From the NCBI RefSeq assembly GCF_027922365.1, contig NZ_BSFN01000026.1:1-42640 (forward strand): a stretch of 42,640 nucleotides of DNA, written 5' to 3'. A program made the position numbers and the translations under genes. The notes below the pieces were generated by a model that saw only the letters and a program-made list of their open reading frames with translations, was not told the origin of the DNA and made no database searches. The stretch is from Pseudomonas turukhanskensis (GTDB taxonomy: Bacteria > Pseudomonadota > Gammaproteobacteria > Pseudomonadales > Pseudomonadaceae). This document shows, piece after piece, positions 1-8,671 of this stretch; position 1 is the first letter of the stretch, and the number at the start of each line of letters is the position of its first letter.

Positions 1-38
1 CACTGCGTCAGATAGACCTGAGACAGCGGGCAACATGA
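1..38 (+). CDS. IS481-family transposase, C-terminal 11 residues (partial)
   Basis: The reading frame gives LRQIDLRQRAT followed by TGA. It is the same tail as the transposase at the right edge. The body of the gene lies outside the window, so nothing can be said about its integrity. Confidence 0.7.
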   Translation, partial: LRQIDLRQRAT

Positions 39-96
39 TCATCAACCTGTTACCCATGTCTCCCGACAGGTGTTTACCATGTCCCCCGGCTGAACA
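1..96 (+). mobile_element. IS481-family insertion sequence, 3' end (partial, left edge)
   Basis: These bases match the reverse complement of 42380-42475 with one mismatch, at base 26. They hold the last codons of a transposase followed by about 58 bases of subterminal DNA ending in CTGAACA. The element therefore ends in ...ACA, as IS481-type elements do (TGT...ACA). Two related blocks, ACATGGTAAACA and ACATGGGTAACA when read inward from the tip, are probably transposase-binding repeats. Only the end downstream of the transposase is inside the window. The family is assigned from the longer transposase tail visible at the right edge. Confidence 0.85.
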
Positions 97-120
97 CGGA
101 GCACACCCTACAAAAGCGAC
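97..120. repeat. Half of a GTAGGGTGTGC palindromic repeat, cut by the IS
   Basis: Directly after the IS end comes CGGAG followed by CACACCCTACAAAAGC, which is the reverse complement of the right half of the repeat seen intact at 14532-14559. The IS sits in the CTCCG/CGGAG loop of that palindrome. The TAG stop codon of the neighbouring membrane-protein gene lies inside the repeat. Confidence 0.75.
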
Positions 121-509
121 GGAGTAGGCCAAAAGAGCAGCGTCAGCAACAACATGCCGCTGTACATGCCGATTTCCAGGGTTTCGCTCAGCGGCTGGAT
201 ACGTTTGACGGCGCCGTAGATATGCACCAGCACCATCAGCGCGGCCACGGCAGCCAATACTTCGAACGTGGTGGTAATGGCTTCGCCGGTAAGGCCGGCG
301 CGAACCATCAGGGCTTCGACAATCAGGATAAACGCGCCCAGGCAGCGGCCGAAGTACACCGCGAGGTCGGTGTGCTCGGGCAAACGCCAGCCCATCAGGC
401 GTGCCCAGGTGAGCGGCCAGAGGGTGATGGGCAAGGCGAATACCAGGGTGGTGATTGTCGCTAGAACCAGCAGGTAGGTGTGTGCGTGGACAGTCCAGAG
501 TCCCAACAT
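108..509 (-). CDS. Small integral membrane protein of unknown function
   Basis: A 133-residue protein with about four hydrophobic segments (roughly residues 10-32, 50-70, 80-100 and 110-130), separated by short polar loops. It is therefore probably an inner-membrane protein with little soluble mass. The ATG is preceded by AAGGAA at a spacing of 8. No catalytic motif is visible and I do not recognise the family. Its last codons (Ser-Leu-Leu-stop) are supplied by the GTCGCTTTTGTAG edge of the palindromic repeat next to the IS. The C-terminus may therefore be repeat-derived, and the original protein may have been slightly longer. It stands alone, downstream of repeats and with no co-directional partner closer than the porin on its upstream side. 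Confidence 0.7.
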   Translation of the reverse strand: MLGLWTVHAHTYLLVLATITTLVFALPITLWPLTWARLMGWRLPEHTDLAVYFGRCLGAFILIVEALMVRAGLTGEAITTTFEVLAAVAALMVLVHIYGAVKRIQPLSETLEIGMYSGMLLLTLLFWPTPSLL

Positions 510-580
510 GAGGTCAGTTCCTTGAGGGCAAAAAAAGGCGCAGTGGCGGGGGCCATTGCGCCAAGCACGATGCGGGTGAG

Positions 581-656
581 GCTTTTGTAGGGTGTGCTAT
601 GCACCGTTGCGGTAGCGGGGAGATCGCTTGGTGCCCGGCGCACACTCTACAAAAGC
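581..656. repeat. Inverted pair of GTAGGGTGTGC palindromic repeats
   Basis: The left arm reads GCTTTTGTAGGGTGTGC and the right arm reads GCACACTCTACAAAAGC. The inner part contains a second inverted repeat, GCACC/GGTGC. This is an intact two-unit (BIME-like) version of the repeat that carries the IS insertions at both window edges. It fills most of the gap between the membrane protein and the porin gene. Confidence 0.8.
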
Positions 657-664
657 AAAGGCGG

Positions 665-1837
665 TTACCAGGTGAGGGACATGCCTAGCGCCAGGGTGTC
701 GGTGTCTTCCAGATTGCCCGTCCCATCCTTGCCATCAATCTCGAACTGGTTGTACTCGGCAATCAATCTCAGGTTGGCGTTGATGTCGCGGGTGTAGGCG
801 ATAGCGCGGGTTTCGTAGTCGGCTTTCACGCCCAGACCGTTGCCGTCGTCTTCGGTTTTGCCGTACGACAGGGCAATGCGATTTTTGCCGAAGCGGTATG
901 AGCCCTGCAGCAGGTAGCCGCTGCTGTCCATATTGCGCAGCGAGGCTTCGCCCAAGTTGTTGGTGAAGAAGGGGTTGATGCCCTTGGCGGTAAAGCCCGA
1001 CCCCACCAGGGTGAAGTCGGCGATCTTGGCTTGCACGCCATAGCCCAGGCCTTTGGAGGTGACGTCGCTTACGGTGTCGTCGGTGTTCTCGGAGGTTTGG
1101 TAGGCGCCATTGATCCAGGAGTAGATCTTCGCCCCGGCCAGGTCGAACTCGTAGGTCACCTCACTCTCGAGCCGCGGGTTTTCCTGGTAGGCCTTGCCGG
1201 TTGGGCTGTCGTCGTTGGTGTCGACCGGGTCCATGATGCCGGCCGCCACGCGCAGGCCGTCCATCACTGGCGTGCGGAAGGTGATTTGCGAGGTGGGGAA
1301 CGGGTACGGGTAGCCGCTGCCGATATTGCCGAACGACACACCGCCGCCGTCCACCAGGCCCAGGGTGTCGCTGACCTGGCCGTAGCCGCCGAGCAACTCG
1401 TCGAGCAGGATGTTGGAGCGGGCGAACAGGCCGAAGTCTTTGCCGATCAGCACCTGGCCCCACTCTCCGTCGACGGTTCCGTAGAACTGGCGCACGTCGA
1501 TGGCGGTGTCGGTGCCGTTGGTTTCGCTGTCGTTGATGGTGACCCAGAACGAGGAGCGCGCACCGAGCTTGAGGTCTTCGACCTGCTTGCTCATGTTGAA
1601 GCCGATCCAGTTGGGCAGAAAGCCCATTTTTACCCGCGCCTGGTTGCGGTCGTATTGATCGCCGGGGCGGTCGATGTCGCTGTTCACGTAGAAGGCGTTT
1701 ACGTAGCCGTCGGCGGAAAAGGTGGTGTCGTCTTTGTCGTACAGCATGATCTCGGCAAAGGCCGGCTGGGCGAGGCCCACAGCCAGGGCCAGAGACAGAA
1801 GTGGGCGAGTGGCGATGTTGTTTTTGTTGTGGCGCAT
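665..1837 (-). CDS. Outer-membrane porin (general gram-negative porin type)
   Basis: A 390-residue precursor. The signal peptide covers about residues 1-28 (basic N-terminus, Leu/Ala core, AFA-E cleavage site). The mature part has alternating polar and aromatic strands typical of a 16-stranded beta-barrel and ends in ...GMSLTW. The terminal aromatic residue fits recognition by the Bam complex. The start was chosen at the ATG before RHNKNN because GGAG lies 6 bases upstream and the signal peptide begins there; an in-frame extension further upstream lacks these features. The protein resembles the porins that pseudomonads use for small anionic or aromatic solutes, but the solute cannot be read from sequence. 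The gene is monocistronic, between a repeat pair and a long spacer. Confidence 0.85.
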   Translation of the reverse strand: MRHNKNNIATRPLLSLALAVGLAQPAFAEIMLYDKDDTTFSADGYVNAFYVNSDIDRPGDQYDRNQARVKMGFLPNWIGFNMSKQVEDLKLGARSSFWVTINDSETNGTDTAIDVRQFYGTVDGEWGQVLIGKDFGLFARSNILLDELLGGYGQVSDTLGLVDGGGVSFGNIGSGYPYPFPTSQITFRTPVMDGLRVAAGIMDPVDTNDDSPTGKAYQENPRLESEVTYEFDLAGAKIYSWINGAYQTSENTDDTVSDVTSKGLGYGVQAKIADFTLVGSGFTAKGINPFFTNNLGEASLRNMDSSGYLLQGSYRFGKNRIALSYGKTEDDGNGLGVKADYETRAIAYTRDINANLRLIAEYNQFEIDGKDGTGNLEDTDTLALGMSLTW

Positions 1838-2315
1838 GGCGTGCTCCGCTGTGTAGGCGACTGAGGATGCAGTCGTGGCGGGGCGATTATGGAAAGCCAG
1901 ACCAGCGCGCCCTATGCGGCGTTGGCCGCAGTCGAGCAGTGCTTTGGCCGGGCTTGGTGAGCGTGGAAACAAGTGCTAAACCAGGCTCAAGCCGGTGGGC
2001 AGTGCTTTGGAACCGATTCGAAATGCCAAGCAGGTCAGCTAGGGTCACTACCTTGGAAGGACCAGAGCAAGCTGGGGTGATGCATTGTCGGCCGTTGACC
2101 GATTACAAAAACACCCAGCCTTCATCGAAGAGCCGGGCGTTTTTGATGGTTACGCGACCGAAGACGATAAATCGCAGCGTTACCCTGGCGCCGCCGTAGC
2201 CAAAGCCTTAGCGGTGGCGCAGGGCGAGGCGATAAACCGCCACGCGAGAAGCCACCCAAGGTGTGCGCTGGGTTACTACTGCCAGTGAAATGCCACTTTG
2301 CTGAATAACCTGCAT
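1838..2315. other. Gene-free spacer upstream of the porin
   Basis: The 478-base spacer should contain the porin promoter, since the porin reads leftward. I could not fix a convincing -35/-10 pair. It also contains the terminator of the PI-PLC-like gene. Short open frames here lack start signals and coding character. Confidence 0.5.
2105..2144 (-). terminator. Rho-independent terminator of the PI-PLC-like gene
   Basis: Read on the minus strand, a CGCCCGGC arm pairs with a GGCTGGGTG arm (with G-U pairs) around a TCTTCGATGAA loop, and is followed by a run of five T. The other strand also ends in five T, but its stem is weaker because the G-U pairs become A-C mismatches. It lies about 170 bases beyond the stop of the leftward gene. 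Confidence 0.6.
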
Positions 2316-4058
2316 CTATTTTTTAGCGCCACCAATAATAATACCGCTACTAAAACCGGCACTAGCACCGGCACCAGTACTTATACCCGTACTCCCACCT
2401 ACACTTACGCCTTTTGTACCTATACTTCCTCCAGTAGTTACACCTACATTTTGGCCTACACTTTCATTCGAGCCCATAATTACATCTGAGCCTTTGATAA
2501 TCACCTCCCCGCCCGAACTTGGCGACGAGACATGCGCGCCACTCCCATACCCTTCCCGATCGTAAAAATAAATCATGCCGCCATCATCTGTTGTTGCAAT
2601 ATAGTTCCAAATTTTTCCATCAATGCGGTCGTGTACATTATCCGGAAAGCAGGCTAGCGCTATATCAGCTCCAGCTTCCCACGTAAAAATATCAACCACG
2701 TCTGCAGTTCGAACTTTTCGATAGTAGGGCTTGTTCTTATCAAGAAAACCATTTAAGCCGCCAAAATTACCCTGTATTCCAACCTCTGAGCCCCAACCGG
2801 TATTTTCGCCGCCCGCGTAAAATGGTCCAAGTTTTTCCCATGACCCGCTATTTCCGCTCTTAGAATAGTACGCGATAGGTAACCGCTCACTGGAAAATCC
2901 AAACCTTACGTGACCCACATCGCAGGACATTGTGATGCAGCCTTCTCCAGCACTACATCTATCTGGATCTACGACTCGGTTAGCGGCGATTACCGCCTCG
3001 ATAAAACCGGCCCCAGGAAAATCAGTAGCGACCACCCCGACGTAACGTCCATTAGGGCGTTGTTCATCAATTACACCCGCCTCATTCTTGCGAGGGTTGG
3101 TATTTTTAATATTGGCCTTCTTGATAAGTTCGGTCGCAAGAATGTTGGTTCCCTCAAAAGCAATGGTGCAAAGACTTCCAAGACAATCTACCCGGGGAAA
3201 ATCCTGCCACTTCCACGACCACCCTGGTGTCGTATACCCCGTGGCCAAGCGTGGAGCACCTGTGCCAGGTGAGGAGTGACCACTAACGACGAAGTACGGA
3301 AACGCAATATCGGCACCAGAGAGATAGGTAAGCCTGGCCCGGCCGGCCACTTGCGCCGCGTTGAGCGCGGACTTCTTTTTTTCCCAATGGCTATAAAGAT
3401 CCCAGTTGGTATTCACCACCCAGCTATCGTCAACATGATAGTTAGAATAAGCAGCTCCGACCGATTCACTCATATACTGAGAATCAAACGCCTCTCGCAA
3501 TAGAACAATCTTGCCGCGAACATCACCTACCGTTGTCCGTCTGTAGACCGTCCACCCCCGACTATCCGTCCAGATATATGGCTTATTTTGCGGCGCTGTT
3601 ACATAGTTATTAAGCGCCTGCAAAAACGCTTTCTCATTGTTACTATGCTCCTCCTTGACACGCATCAAGACAAATTCGCTAGGATTTTCTCGAAGAAATG
3701 TAATCACTTCATTCAGCACTTCGCCAAACATCTTATTTTGAAACACTTCACCGTGATGAATAGCCAGACTGCCGTTGGTTGGCCGGCCGCGAATATCCAG
3801 AAAACGAATACCTGCCTTCAACTGTTGAGGAATGGTCAAGGTTTGAGTTTGAACATAGGGACCACCATACAAACTGGCGGAGTCATGCGTACCCGGAATT
3901 GATATCGACAACACCGGATCTTCATTTGCCAGGTTGCGCATCCACGCGTTGCCATTGGGCACATTCAGGTTTCCTCCACCATAATAATACCCGCTATGGG
4001 TGTGCGCATTGGTGAGCATTGGAAGTAGGAACAATAGCGAGGCCAGGTACTTTTTCAT
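2316..4058 (-). CDS. Secreted phosphatidylinositol-specific phospholipase C-like protein with Gly/Ser-rich tail
   Basis: A 580-residue precursor. A signal peptide covers about residues 1-18. The PLC X-box follows at about 45-350, with SIPGTHDS (His58, Asp59), LDIRG (Arg90) and HHG (His101/102). These match the general acid/base and substrate-binding residues of bacterial PI-PLC, so it probably cleaves phosphoinositides or related lipids outside the cytoplasm. Residues 350-530 form a second Cys- and aromatic-rich region I do not recognise. The last 50 residues are Gly/Ser/Val-rich (GVSVGGSTG, GASAGFSSG). The ATG with GGGG 9 bases upstream is preferred over an in-frame TTG 18 bases upstream. 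Base composition is clearly lower in GC than in neighbouring genes, which suggests horizontal acquisition. No immunity or secretion gene is adjacent. Confidence 0.8.
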   Translation of the reverse strand: MKKYLASLLFLLPMLTNAHTHSGYYYGGGNLNVPNGNAWMRNLANEDPVLSISIPGTHDSASLYGGPYVQTQTLTIPQQLKAGIRFLDIRGRPTNGSLAIHHGEVFQNKMFGEVLNEVITFLRENPSEFVLMRVKEEHSNNEKAFLQALNNYVTAPQNKPYIWTDSRGWTVYRRTTVGDVRGKIVLLREAFDSQYMSESVGAAYSNYHVDDSWVVNTNWDLYSHWEKKKSALNAAQVAGRARLTYLSGADIAFPYFVVSGHSSPGTGAPRLATGYTTPGWSWKWQDFPRVDCLGSLCTIAFEGTNILATELIKKANIKNTNPRKNEAGVIDEQRPNGRYVGVVATDFPGAGFIEAVIAANRVVDPDRCSAGEGCITMSCDVGHVRFGFSSERLPIAYYSKSGNSGSWEKLGPFYAGGENTGWGSEVGIQGNFGGLNGFLDKNKPYYRKVRTADVVDIFTWEAGADIALACFPDNVHDRIDGKIWNYIATTDDGGMIYFYDREGYGSGAHVSSPSSGGEVIIKGSDVIMGSNESVGQNVGVTTGGSIGTKGVSVGGSTGISTGAGASAGFSSGIIIGGAKK

Positions 4059-4214
4059 GAACCAATACCCCAACAAGACATTCGTTTCATTTACACCACT
4101 CTATCCAGTCAGAATTTATTTAAGAACTGCGGACAAAGTAGATATAAAAGGAAATGAATAACCAATAAGAGCGCTCTGAGCTTCCCCTGCGGAATTTCCC
4201 ACGAGATGTAATTG

Positions 4215-6785
4215 CTACTCAGTCGATTGGGTGTTCCAAGTGCCGCCTGGGCTGGGTGCATTGCCCGCCCCATAAACGCCGCCGGCGGCCTCCAGCAGAA
4301 GCTGGAAGTGGACGCGTAAACCATCGGGCTCGATGGCCTCGAGATCTTCAGCGGCGATGAGTGGGCGGGCACTTTGCTGGCTAGCCCAAATCAGGTCAGC
4401 GATTGCGGCACAACAGCTGGCCTGATTGCGCAAATACTCCGCCAGGTTGAGGCGCAGCTGTTGCAACTGCTCGTGATCCAGTGTGGCTATTCGTTCACGC
4501 TGCGCCAGCAGAAAGGCATCTATGTGCTCGGCTATCTGCGCCACACTGGCATTGGGCGATTGAACGGCAAAAAGCAGTCCCGGCCTGCCAGCGATCTGTC
4601 GATAGCCGCAGAACACCGCGTACCCCACCTGTAGCTCGCTACGCAGCCGTTGAAAAAACGGACTCTCCAACCACTGGCCAAGGAGCCGCCAGGCCACCTC
4701 GGTCGAGGGCAGGTGATCGGGCAAGAGGTAGAACAGCACCAGCGCTGCCTCGTCACCACTGTTTGGAGACTGCAACCAGAACCGCCCTTGTTGTGCCACG
4801 ACAGGCGCTTCTTTGGGCGCGTGACCTTGCCCTGGCAACGCCGCAAACTGCTGCTGCAATTGGCCCCGCAACGCGTCGGGGACGCCCACAGCCAGGGCCT
4901 GATATCGGGCCTCTGCCCAGCACAGCGCCAGCGCGTTGGGTGTGGGCAACAATTTGTAGCCGTCTACCTGAGGCGCCTGGAACAGCTCCGGCAGCCGCTG
5001 CCACAACTGGCGCACCAACGGCTCATTCGCCGCACGCAAGGCGAGTTCGCGGTGCAGGCGCATGCCCTGACCCCAGGCCAGGTTGGGTGGGTGCACCAGC
5101 ACGTGAGTGAGGTTGGCGAGCAGCGGCGCAAACACGTCGGGGCGGCCATTGAGCTGCAATTGCCAGCCACTGCCCTGCTGCTCGAAGCGCACCTGCACCC
5201 CAGCCTGTTCGGCCAGCTGGAGTTGGGCGCGCAGGGCCACTTGCAACACTTCGAACAAGCCATGAGGCGGCGCTTGAGTAAAGCTCCATCGCACGTAAAA
5301 CGCCGCATCCTGTTCTTGCCCCGGGCTCTGCGGGCCAGGTAGGCAGGTGAGCCCGGCGATGGCGGCTGAGTGTAGCGGTTGCACAACAGGCGAGGACGGC
5401 TGCAACAGCGGATTGGCCCCAGGCAGATGCCAGTTCCAGTACTCAACGGCAGCCGGTTGGCGCGGTTGCTCTTGAAGATGCAAGGTAAAACCCAACTGCC
5501 GCTGCACGGGCACCGGCGCTGTACTGCTGAACAGCTCCAGCAGGTTGCCTGGCTGCAGTTGGCTCAGCAGCTTGCGCAGCGCCCACAGCGTCTGGCTGTC
5601 CAGTTGTCCATCGGCCAGCGGCCTGTCGCTCCAGTAGCGGGCCAGTTGCAGTGGCGAGGCTCGGCCAAGGTGTTGCTGGGCGATGCGGCCGTATTCTTCG
5701 CGCCAGGGCTGCCAATCGTCCTGATCACTGAAAAAGCTCAGCCAGTCGAACAAGGCCGCGCGGATGGACGCCCGGTTGTGGGCATTGGCGGTGTCGCTGA
5801 GCTGAAAGTCGATGGATAGCAGCGCCTGATCACCATGCTGATACACCTGTCGCACCTGCACCGCGTCACACCAGCCACGCGAGCGCAGGGTGTCCAGCAG
5901 GCCGTCTTCAACCTCGTGGCACAGCCAGGTTTGCAGAAAATCTACCGCCTGCGGGTAGCCGGCCGGCAGGCCTTGCAACGCAAAGCACAGGCTCAGTTGC
6001 GCCGTGCCCGCCGGCACTTGCAGTTGCAGGGCCTCACAGCGCAGCGGCAACAAGGCCGGGGCGGCACTTTGCAACAGCGCCGGCGCGGCGCGCAGCACGC
6101 CCGCGTGTTGTTCGGCCAACTGGCGCAATTGGCTCAGCGGTTGTGGCCCGGCCAGCACCAGTTGCAGTTGGCCGGCCTGGTAGAAGCGCTGGTGGAAATC
6201 TTCCAGCGCTACCTGAAACGCAGCGTGCTCGACCTTGAGGGTGTCGCGGTTGCCGGCATGAAACCCCGAGCACGGGTGACCGTAGGCCAGGGCCTGGCCG
6301 ATGGCGGTGTCGACCAGGGTGTTGCGGTCCTGGCCCCTGGCAACGAACTCGGCATGCACCACCTCGCGTTCGCGCAGTTGCGCCGCGACGTCGAATAAAG
6401 GCCGTGCGAGCATGTCGCACAGCCGGGCCAGGCCGTCCTCCAGTTTGTTGGCGGGGGCTTCGAAAAAATAATCGGTGTGCCGCTCTCGGGTGCTGGCGTT
6501 TACCTCGCCGGCGCAGGCGCGTACATAGGCCAGCAAGCCGTCCTGAGCGCTGAAGCCCGTGCTACCGAGAAACACCAGGTGCTCCAGAAAATGCGCCAGC
6601 CCCGGGTATTGCAGCGGCGCATCATGGCTGCCGGCGGCCACCCTTATAAAGGCCGACGCCCGGCGGGCGTTGGGTAAATGCAACAACCGCACGAGCAAAC
6701 CGTTGGCCAGCTGCAGTCGCACAGGCTCGCCCTTGGTGGGCTCAAGGCGCTGGGCAAGCGGTTGGGTTCGGTCGTGGGTGAGCAT
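4215..6785 (-). CDS. pqqF: PqqF-type M16 zinc peptidase
   Basis: An 856-residue protein of the insulinase/pitrilysin (M16) family. The inverted zinc motif HFLEH (His65, Glu68, His69) is present, and Glu146 lies at the right distance to be the third ligand. The N-terminal catalytic half is followed by inactive M16-like repeats. Length and overall pattern fit Pseudomonas PqqF, thought to release the cross-linked Glu-Tyr from the PqqA peptide during pyrroloquinoline quinone synthesis. No pqqA, pqqB, pqqC, pqqD or pqqE occurs in the window, so the gene is detached from its usual partners or serves as a general peptidase. The ATG start is followed directly by the peptidase fold. The gene ends 156 bases before the PI-PLC-like gene. 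Confidence 0.85.
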   Translation of the reverse strand: MLTHDRTQPLAQRLEPTKGEPVRLQLANGLLVRLLHLPNARRASAFIRVAAGSHDAPLQYPGLAHFLEHLVFLGSTGFSAQDGLLAYVRACAGEVNASTRERHTDYFFEAPANKLEDGLARLCDMLARPLFDVAAQLREREVVHAEFVARGQDRNTLVDTAIGQALAYGHPCSGFHAGNRDTLKVEHAAFQVALEDFHQRFYQAGQLQLVLAGPQPLSQLRQLAEQHAGVLRAAPALLQSAAPALLPLRCEALQLQVPAGTAQLSLCFALQGLPAGYPQAVDFLQTWLCHEVEDGLLDTLRSRGWCDAVQVRQVYQHGDQALLSIDFQLSDTANAHNRASIRAALFDWLSFFSDQDDWQPWREEYGRIAQQHLGRASPLQLARYWSDRPLADGQLDSQTLWALRKLLSQLQPGNLLELFSSTAPVPVQRQLGFTLHLQEQPRQPAAVEYWNWHLPGANPLLQPSSPVVQPLHSAAIAGLTCLPGPQSPGQEQDAAFYVRWSFTQAPPHGLFEVLQVALRAQLQLAEQAGVQVRFEQQGSGWQLQLNGRPDVFAPLLANLTHVLVHPPNLAWGQGMRLHRELALRAANEPLVRQLWQRLPELFQAPQVDGYKLLPTPNALALCWAEARYQALAVGVPDALRGQLQQQFAALPGQGHAPKEAPVVAQQGRFWLQSPNSGDEAALVLFYLLPDHLPSTEVAWRLLGQWLESPFFQRLRSELQVGYAVFCGYRQIAGRPGLLFAVQSPNASVAQIAEHIDAFLLAQRERIATLDHEQLQQLRLNLAEYLRNQASCCAAIADLIWASQQSARPLIAAEDLEAIEPDGLRVHFQLLLEAAGGVYGAGNAPSPGGTWNTQSTE

Positions 6786-7125
6786 GGGGAATCAACCTGC
6801 GGCAGGATGGCTAGCGTCGGGCTTTGCCTCGCACGGGGCAATGCGTCTTTGGCAGTAAAGCGACGTCAAAAATACGCAGGCCTGACCGTATAAAAGCAGA
6901 TACACGCATTAATGAAGAACAACTGACTCGCATTTTTTTGATAACACCCGGATTTACGGCGGTTTTTAGCGCGTCCGGCTGACACCATCCACCCCGCGCG
7001 CCACCGAAACAATTTGTTGCATCCACCGCTTAGCGTTTATTTTTCTTCTACGCTTCAGGAACATTTAGCCGTGCCGACCTATCAAGCAAATGGAATGCAC
7101 TTCTTTCAAAGGCGGGTTAACGAGC
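6786..7125. other. Divergent spacer between pqqF and the PAS transducer gene
   Basis: The 340-base spacer contains promoters for both outward-reading genes, but none stands out. A GCCGACCT block near 7075 resembles half of a FliA -10 element but has no TAAA partner at the right distance. No open frame or repeat was found. Confidence 0.4.
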
Positions 7126-8442
7126 ATGTTCAATTCCCAGTTAAAACAGCGATTGGCCCTTCTCGAAGAAGAGGTGGCCCGCACCCGCCAGGTGAAAGAG
7201 TCGCTGTATGACGAAATGTTGGTGCTGGAAGTCGATACCGACGGGCGTATCACCTTCGCCAATGACAACTTTCTGAGCGAGATGCTCTACCGGCCCGACC
7301 AGGTGGTCGGTCATGCGCTGGACGAGTTTTTCCCGCAGAATTTTCGCAGCGAGGAAAACTACCGGCGCATCAAACACTCGCTGCAAGTTGGCGAGCACCT
7401 GCGTGGTGCCTATCGCTTGTTGCGCGGCAATGGCGCTGAAGCGTGGCTGCGCATCATCTGGCAGCCCATGCGCAACAGCAAAGCCCAGTTGATGAGCTTC
7501 TCGATGTTCGCCGTCGACCTGACCCGCACCATTGAAACGTCCAAAGAGTACGAGGGCATCATCAATGCGCTGCTGCGCTCCACCGCGGTGATTGAATTCA
7601 ACCTCAAAGGTGAAGTGCTTACCGCCAATGACCGTTTTCTCGGCGCCATGGGCTACAGCCTTGAGCAGATTAAAGGCAAACACCACGCCATTTTCTGTGA
7701 ACCACAGGAAGTGAACAGCTCCGGCTATAAAGACTTCTGGGCCAAGCTCAACCGTGGTGAATTCGTGGCCGGGCGCTTTAAACGGGTGGACGCCTACGGT
7801 CGGCCCGTGTGGTTGGAAGCCTCTTACAACCCGGTGCATGACGCCCACGACAAGCTGTACAAGGTGGTGAAGTTCGCCACCGTGATCTCCGACCAAGTGA
7901 ACCAGGAAATCGCCGTGGCCGAGGCCGCCAACATCGCCTACAGCACCTCCCAGCAAACCGACCTGAGCGCCCAGAAAGGCGCGACCGTAGTGCGCCAGAC
8001 CGTGGACGTGATGCGCCAGATCAGCCTGCAAGTGCAGGACGCGGCCGATGGCATCGAAGCGCTGGACAAGCAGTCTCAGTTAATCAGCTCCATCATCAAA
8101 ACCATCAGTGGCATTGCCGGGCAGACCAACCTGCTGGCGCTCAACGCCGCCATCGAAGCGGCGCGGGCCGGTGAGCAGGGCCGCGGTTTTGCGGTGGTCG
8201 CCGATGAAGTGCGGCTGCTGGCCGGGCGCACCAGCCAGGCGGCGGAAGAGATTGTGGAAGTGGTGCAAAAGAACCAGCAACTGGCGCAGACCGCGGTGGA
8301 CAGCATGTCCAGCAGCCGGCAGCAGGCTGAGCAAGGGCTGGACCTGGCCAACGAAGCCGGCGCAGTGATTGTGGAAATTCAGGATGGCGCGCAGAAAGTG
8401 GTGGATGCCATTGGCCAGTTTGCCAGCCAGTTAAAAGCGTAG
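7126..8442 (+). CDS. Soluble PAS-PAS methyl-accepting chemotaxis transducer (BdlA-like)
   Basis: A 438-residue protein without membrane segments. Two PAS domains (about residues 28-130 and 150-260) precede a short cytoplasmic signalling domain. That domain carries the invariant hairpin of MCPs (TNLLALNAAIEAARAGE, then GRGFAVVADEVR). The arrangement is that of P. aeruginosa BdlA, which links redox or c-di-GMP cues to biofilm dispersal, and of soluble Aer-like receptors. It should dock on CheA/CheW arrays. The start at MFNSQLKQRL is chosen because it opens the leading coiled coil and a GGCGGG block lies upstream; an in-frame ATG 36 bases earlier is possible. The ligand or cofactor (heme, FAD or none) cannot be read from sequence. 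Confidence 0.85.
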   Translation: MFNSQLKQRLALLEEEVARTRQVKESLYDEMLVLEVDTDGRITFANDNFLSEMLYRPDQVVGHALDEFFPQNFRSEENYRRIKHSLQVGEHLRGAYRLLRGNGAEAWLRIIWQPMRNSKAQLMSFSMFAVDLTRTIETSKEYEGIINALLRSTAVIEFNLKGEVLTANDRFLGAMGYSLEQIKGKHHAIFCEPQEVNSSGYKDFWAKLNRGEFVAGRFKRVDAYGRPVWLEASYNPVHDAHDKLYKVVKFATVISDQVNQEIAVAEAANIAYSTSQQTDLSAQKGATVVRQTVDVMRQISLQVQDAADGIEALDKQSQLISSIIKTISGIAGQTNLLALNAAIEAARAGEQGRGFAVVADEVRLLAGRTSQAAEEIVEVVQKNQQLAQTAVDSMSSSRQQAEQGLDLANEAGAVIVEIQDGAQKVVDAIGQFASQLKA

Positions 8443-8660
8443 GTGACGACGTTCGTGCCATGTGAGGGACTTTTCTCAATGTCTTATATGCAGCATCCGT
8501 ATTACGCGAGTTGACACTGTTCAATAACCTGAACGACCCACTTTACAGCCCGTGCCCGGCGGGCTGGCAACTTGTTTTGACTAACTATTCAGTTCATCCA
8601 TAGTTACGTCGATATAACTTTGCCGGATTAACGGTGGATAGATTTACTACTTCGCTTGGC

Positions 8661-8666
8661 TATAAT
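8661..8666 (+). promoter_or_regulatory. -10 box of a candidate small-RNA promoter
   Basis: A perfect TATAAT lies in the spacer, about 70 bases before a strong terminator and with no coding start between them. The -35 region at 17 bases spacing (ATAGAT) is poor, so an activator may be needed or the box may be fortuitous. Confidence 0.45.
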
Positions 8667-8671
8667 CGCCC

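Noticed and set aside
2107..2200. Short minus-strand frame ending NARLFDEGWVFL over the terminator
   Set aside because: Fewer than 30 codons after an upstream stop, no start, and it coincides with the hairpin that better explains the sequence.
7055..7085. FliA promoter for the PAS transducer
   Set aside because: Only the GCCGACC part is seen; the -35 position reads TTCA instead of TAAA.
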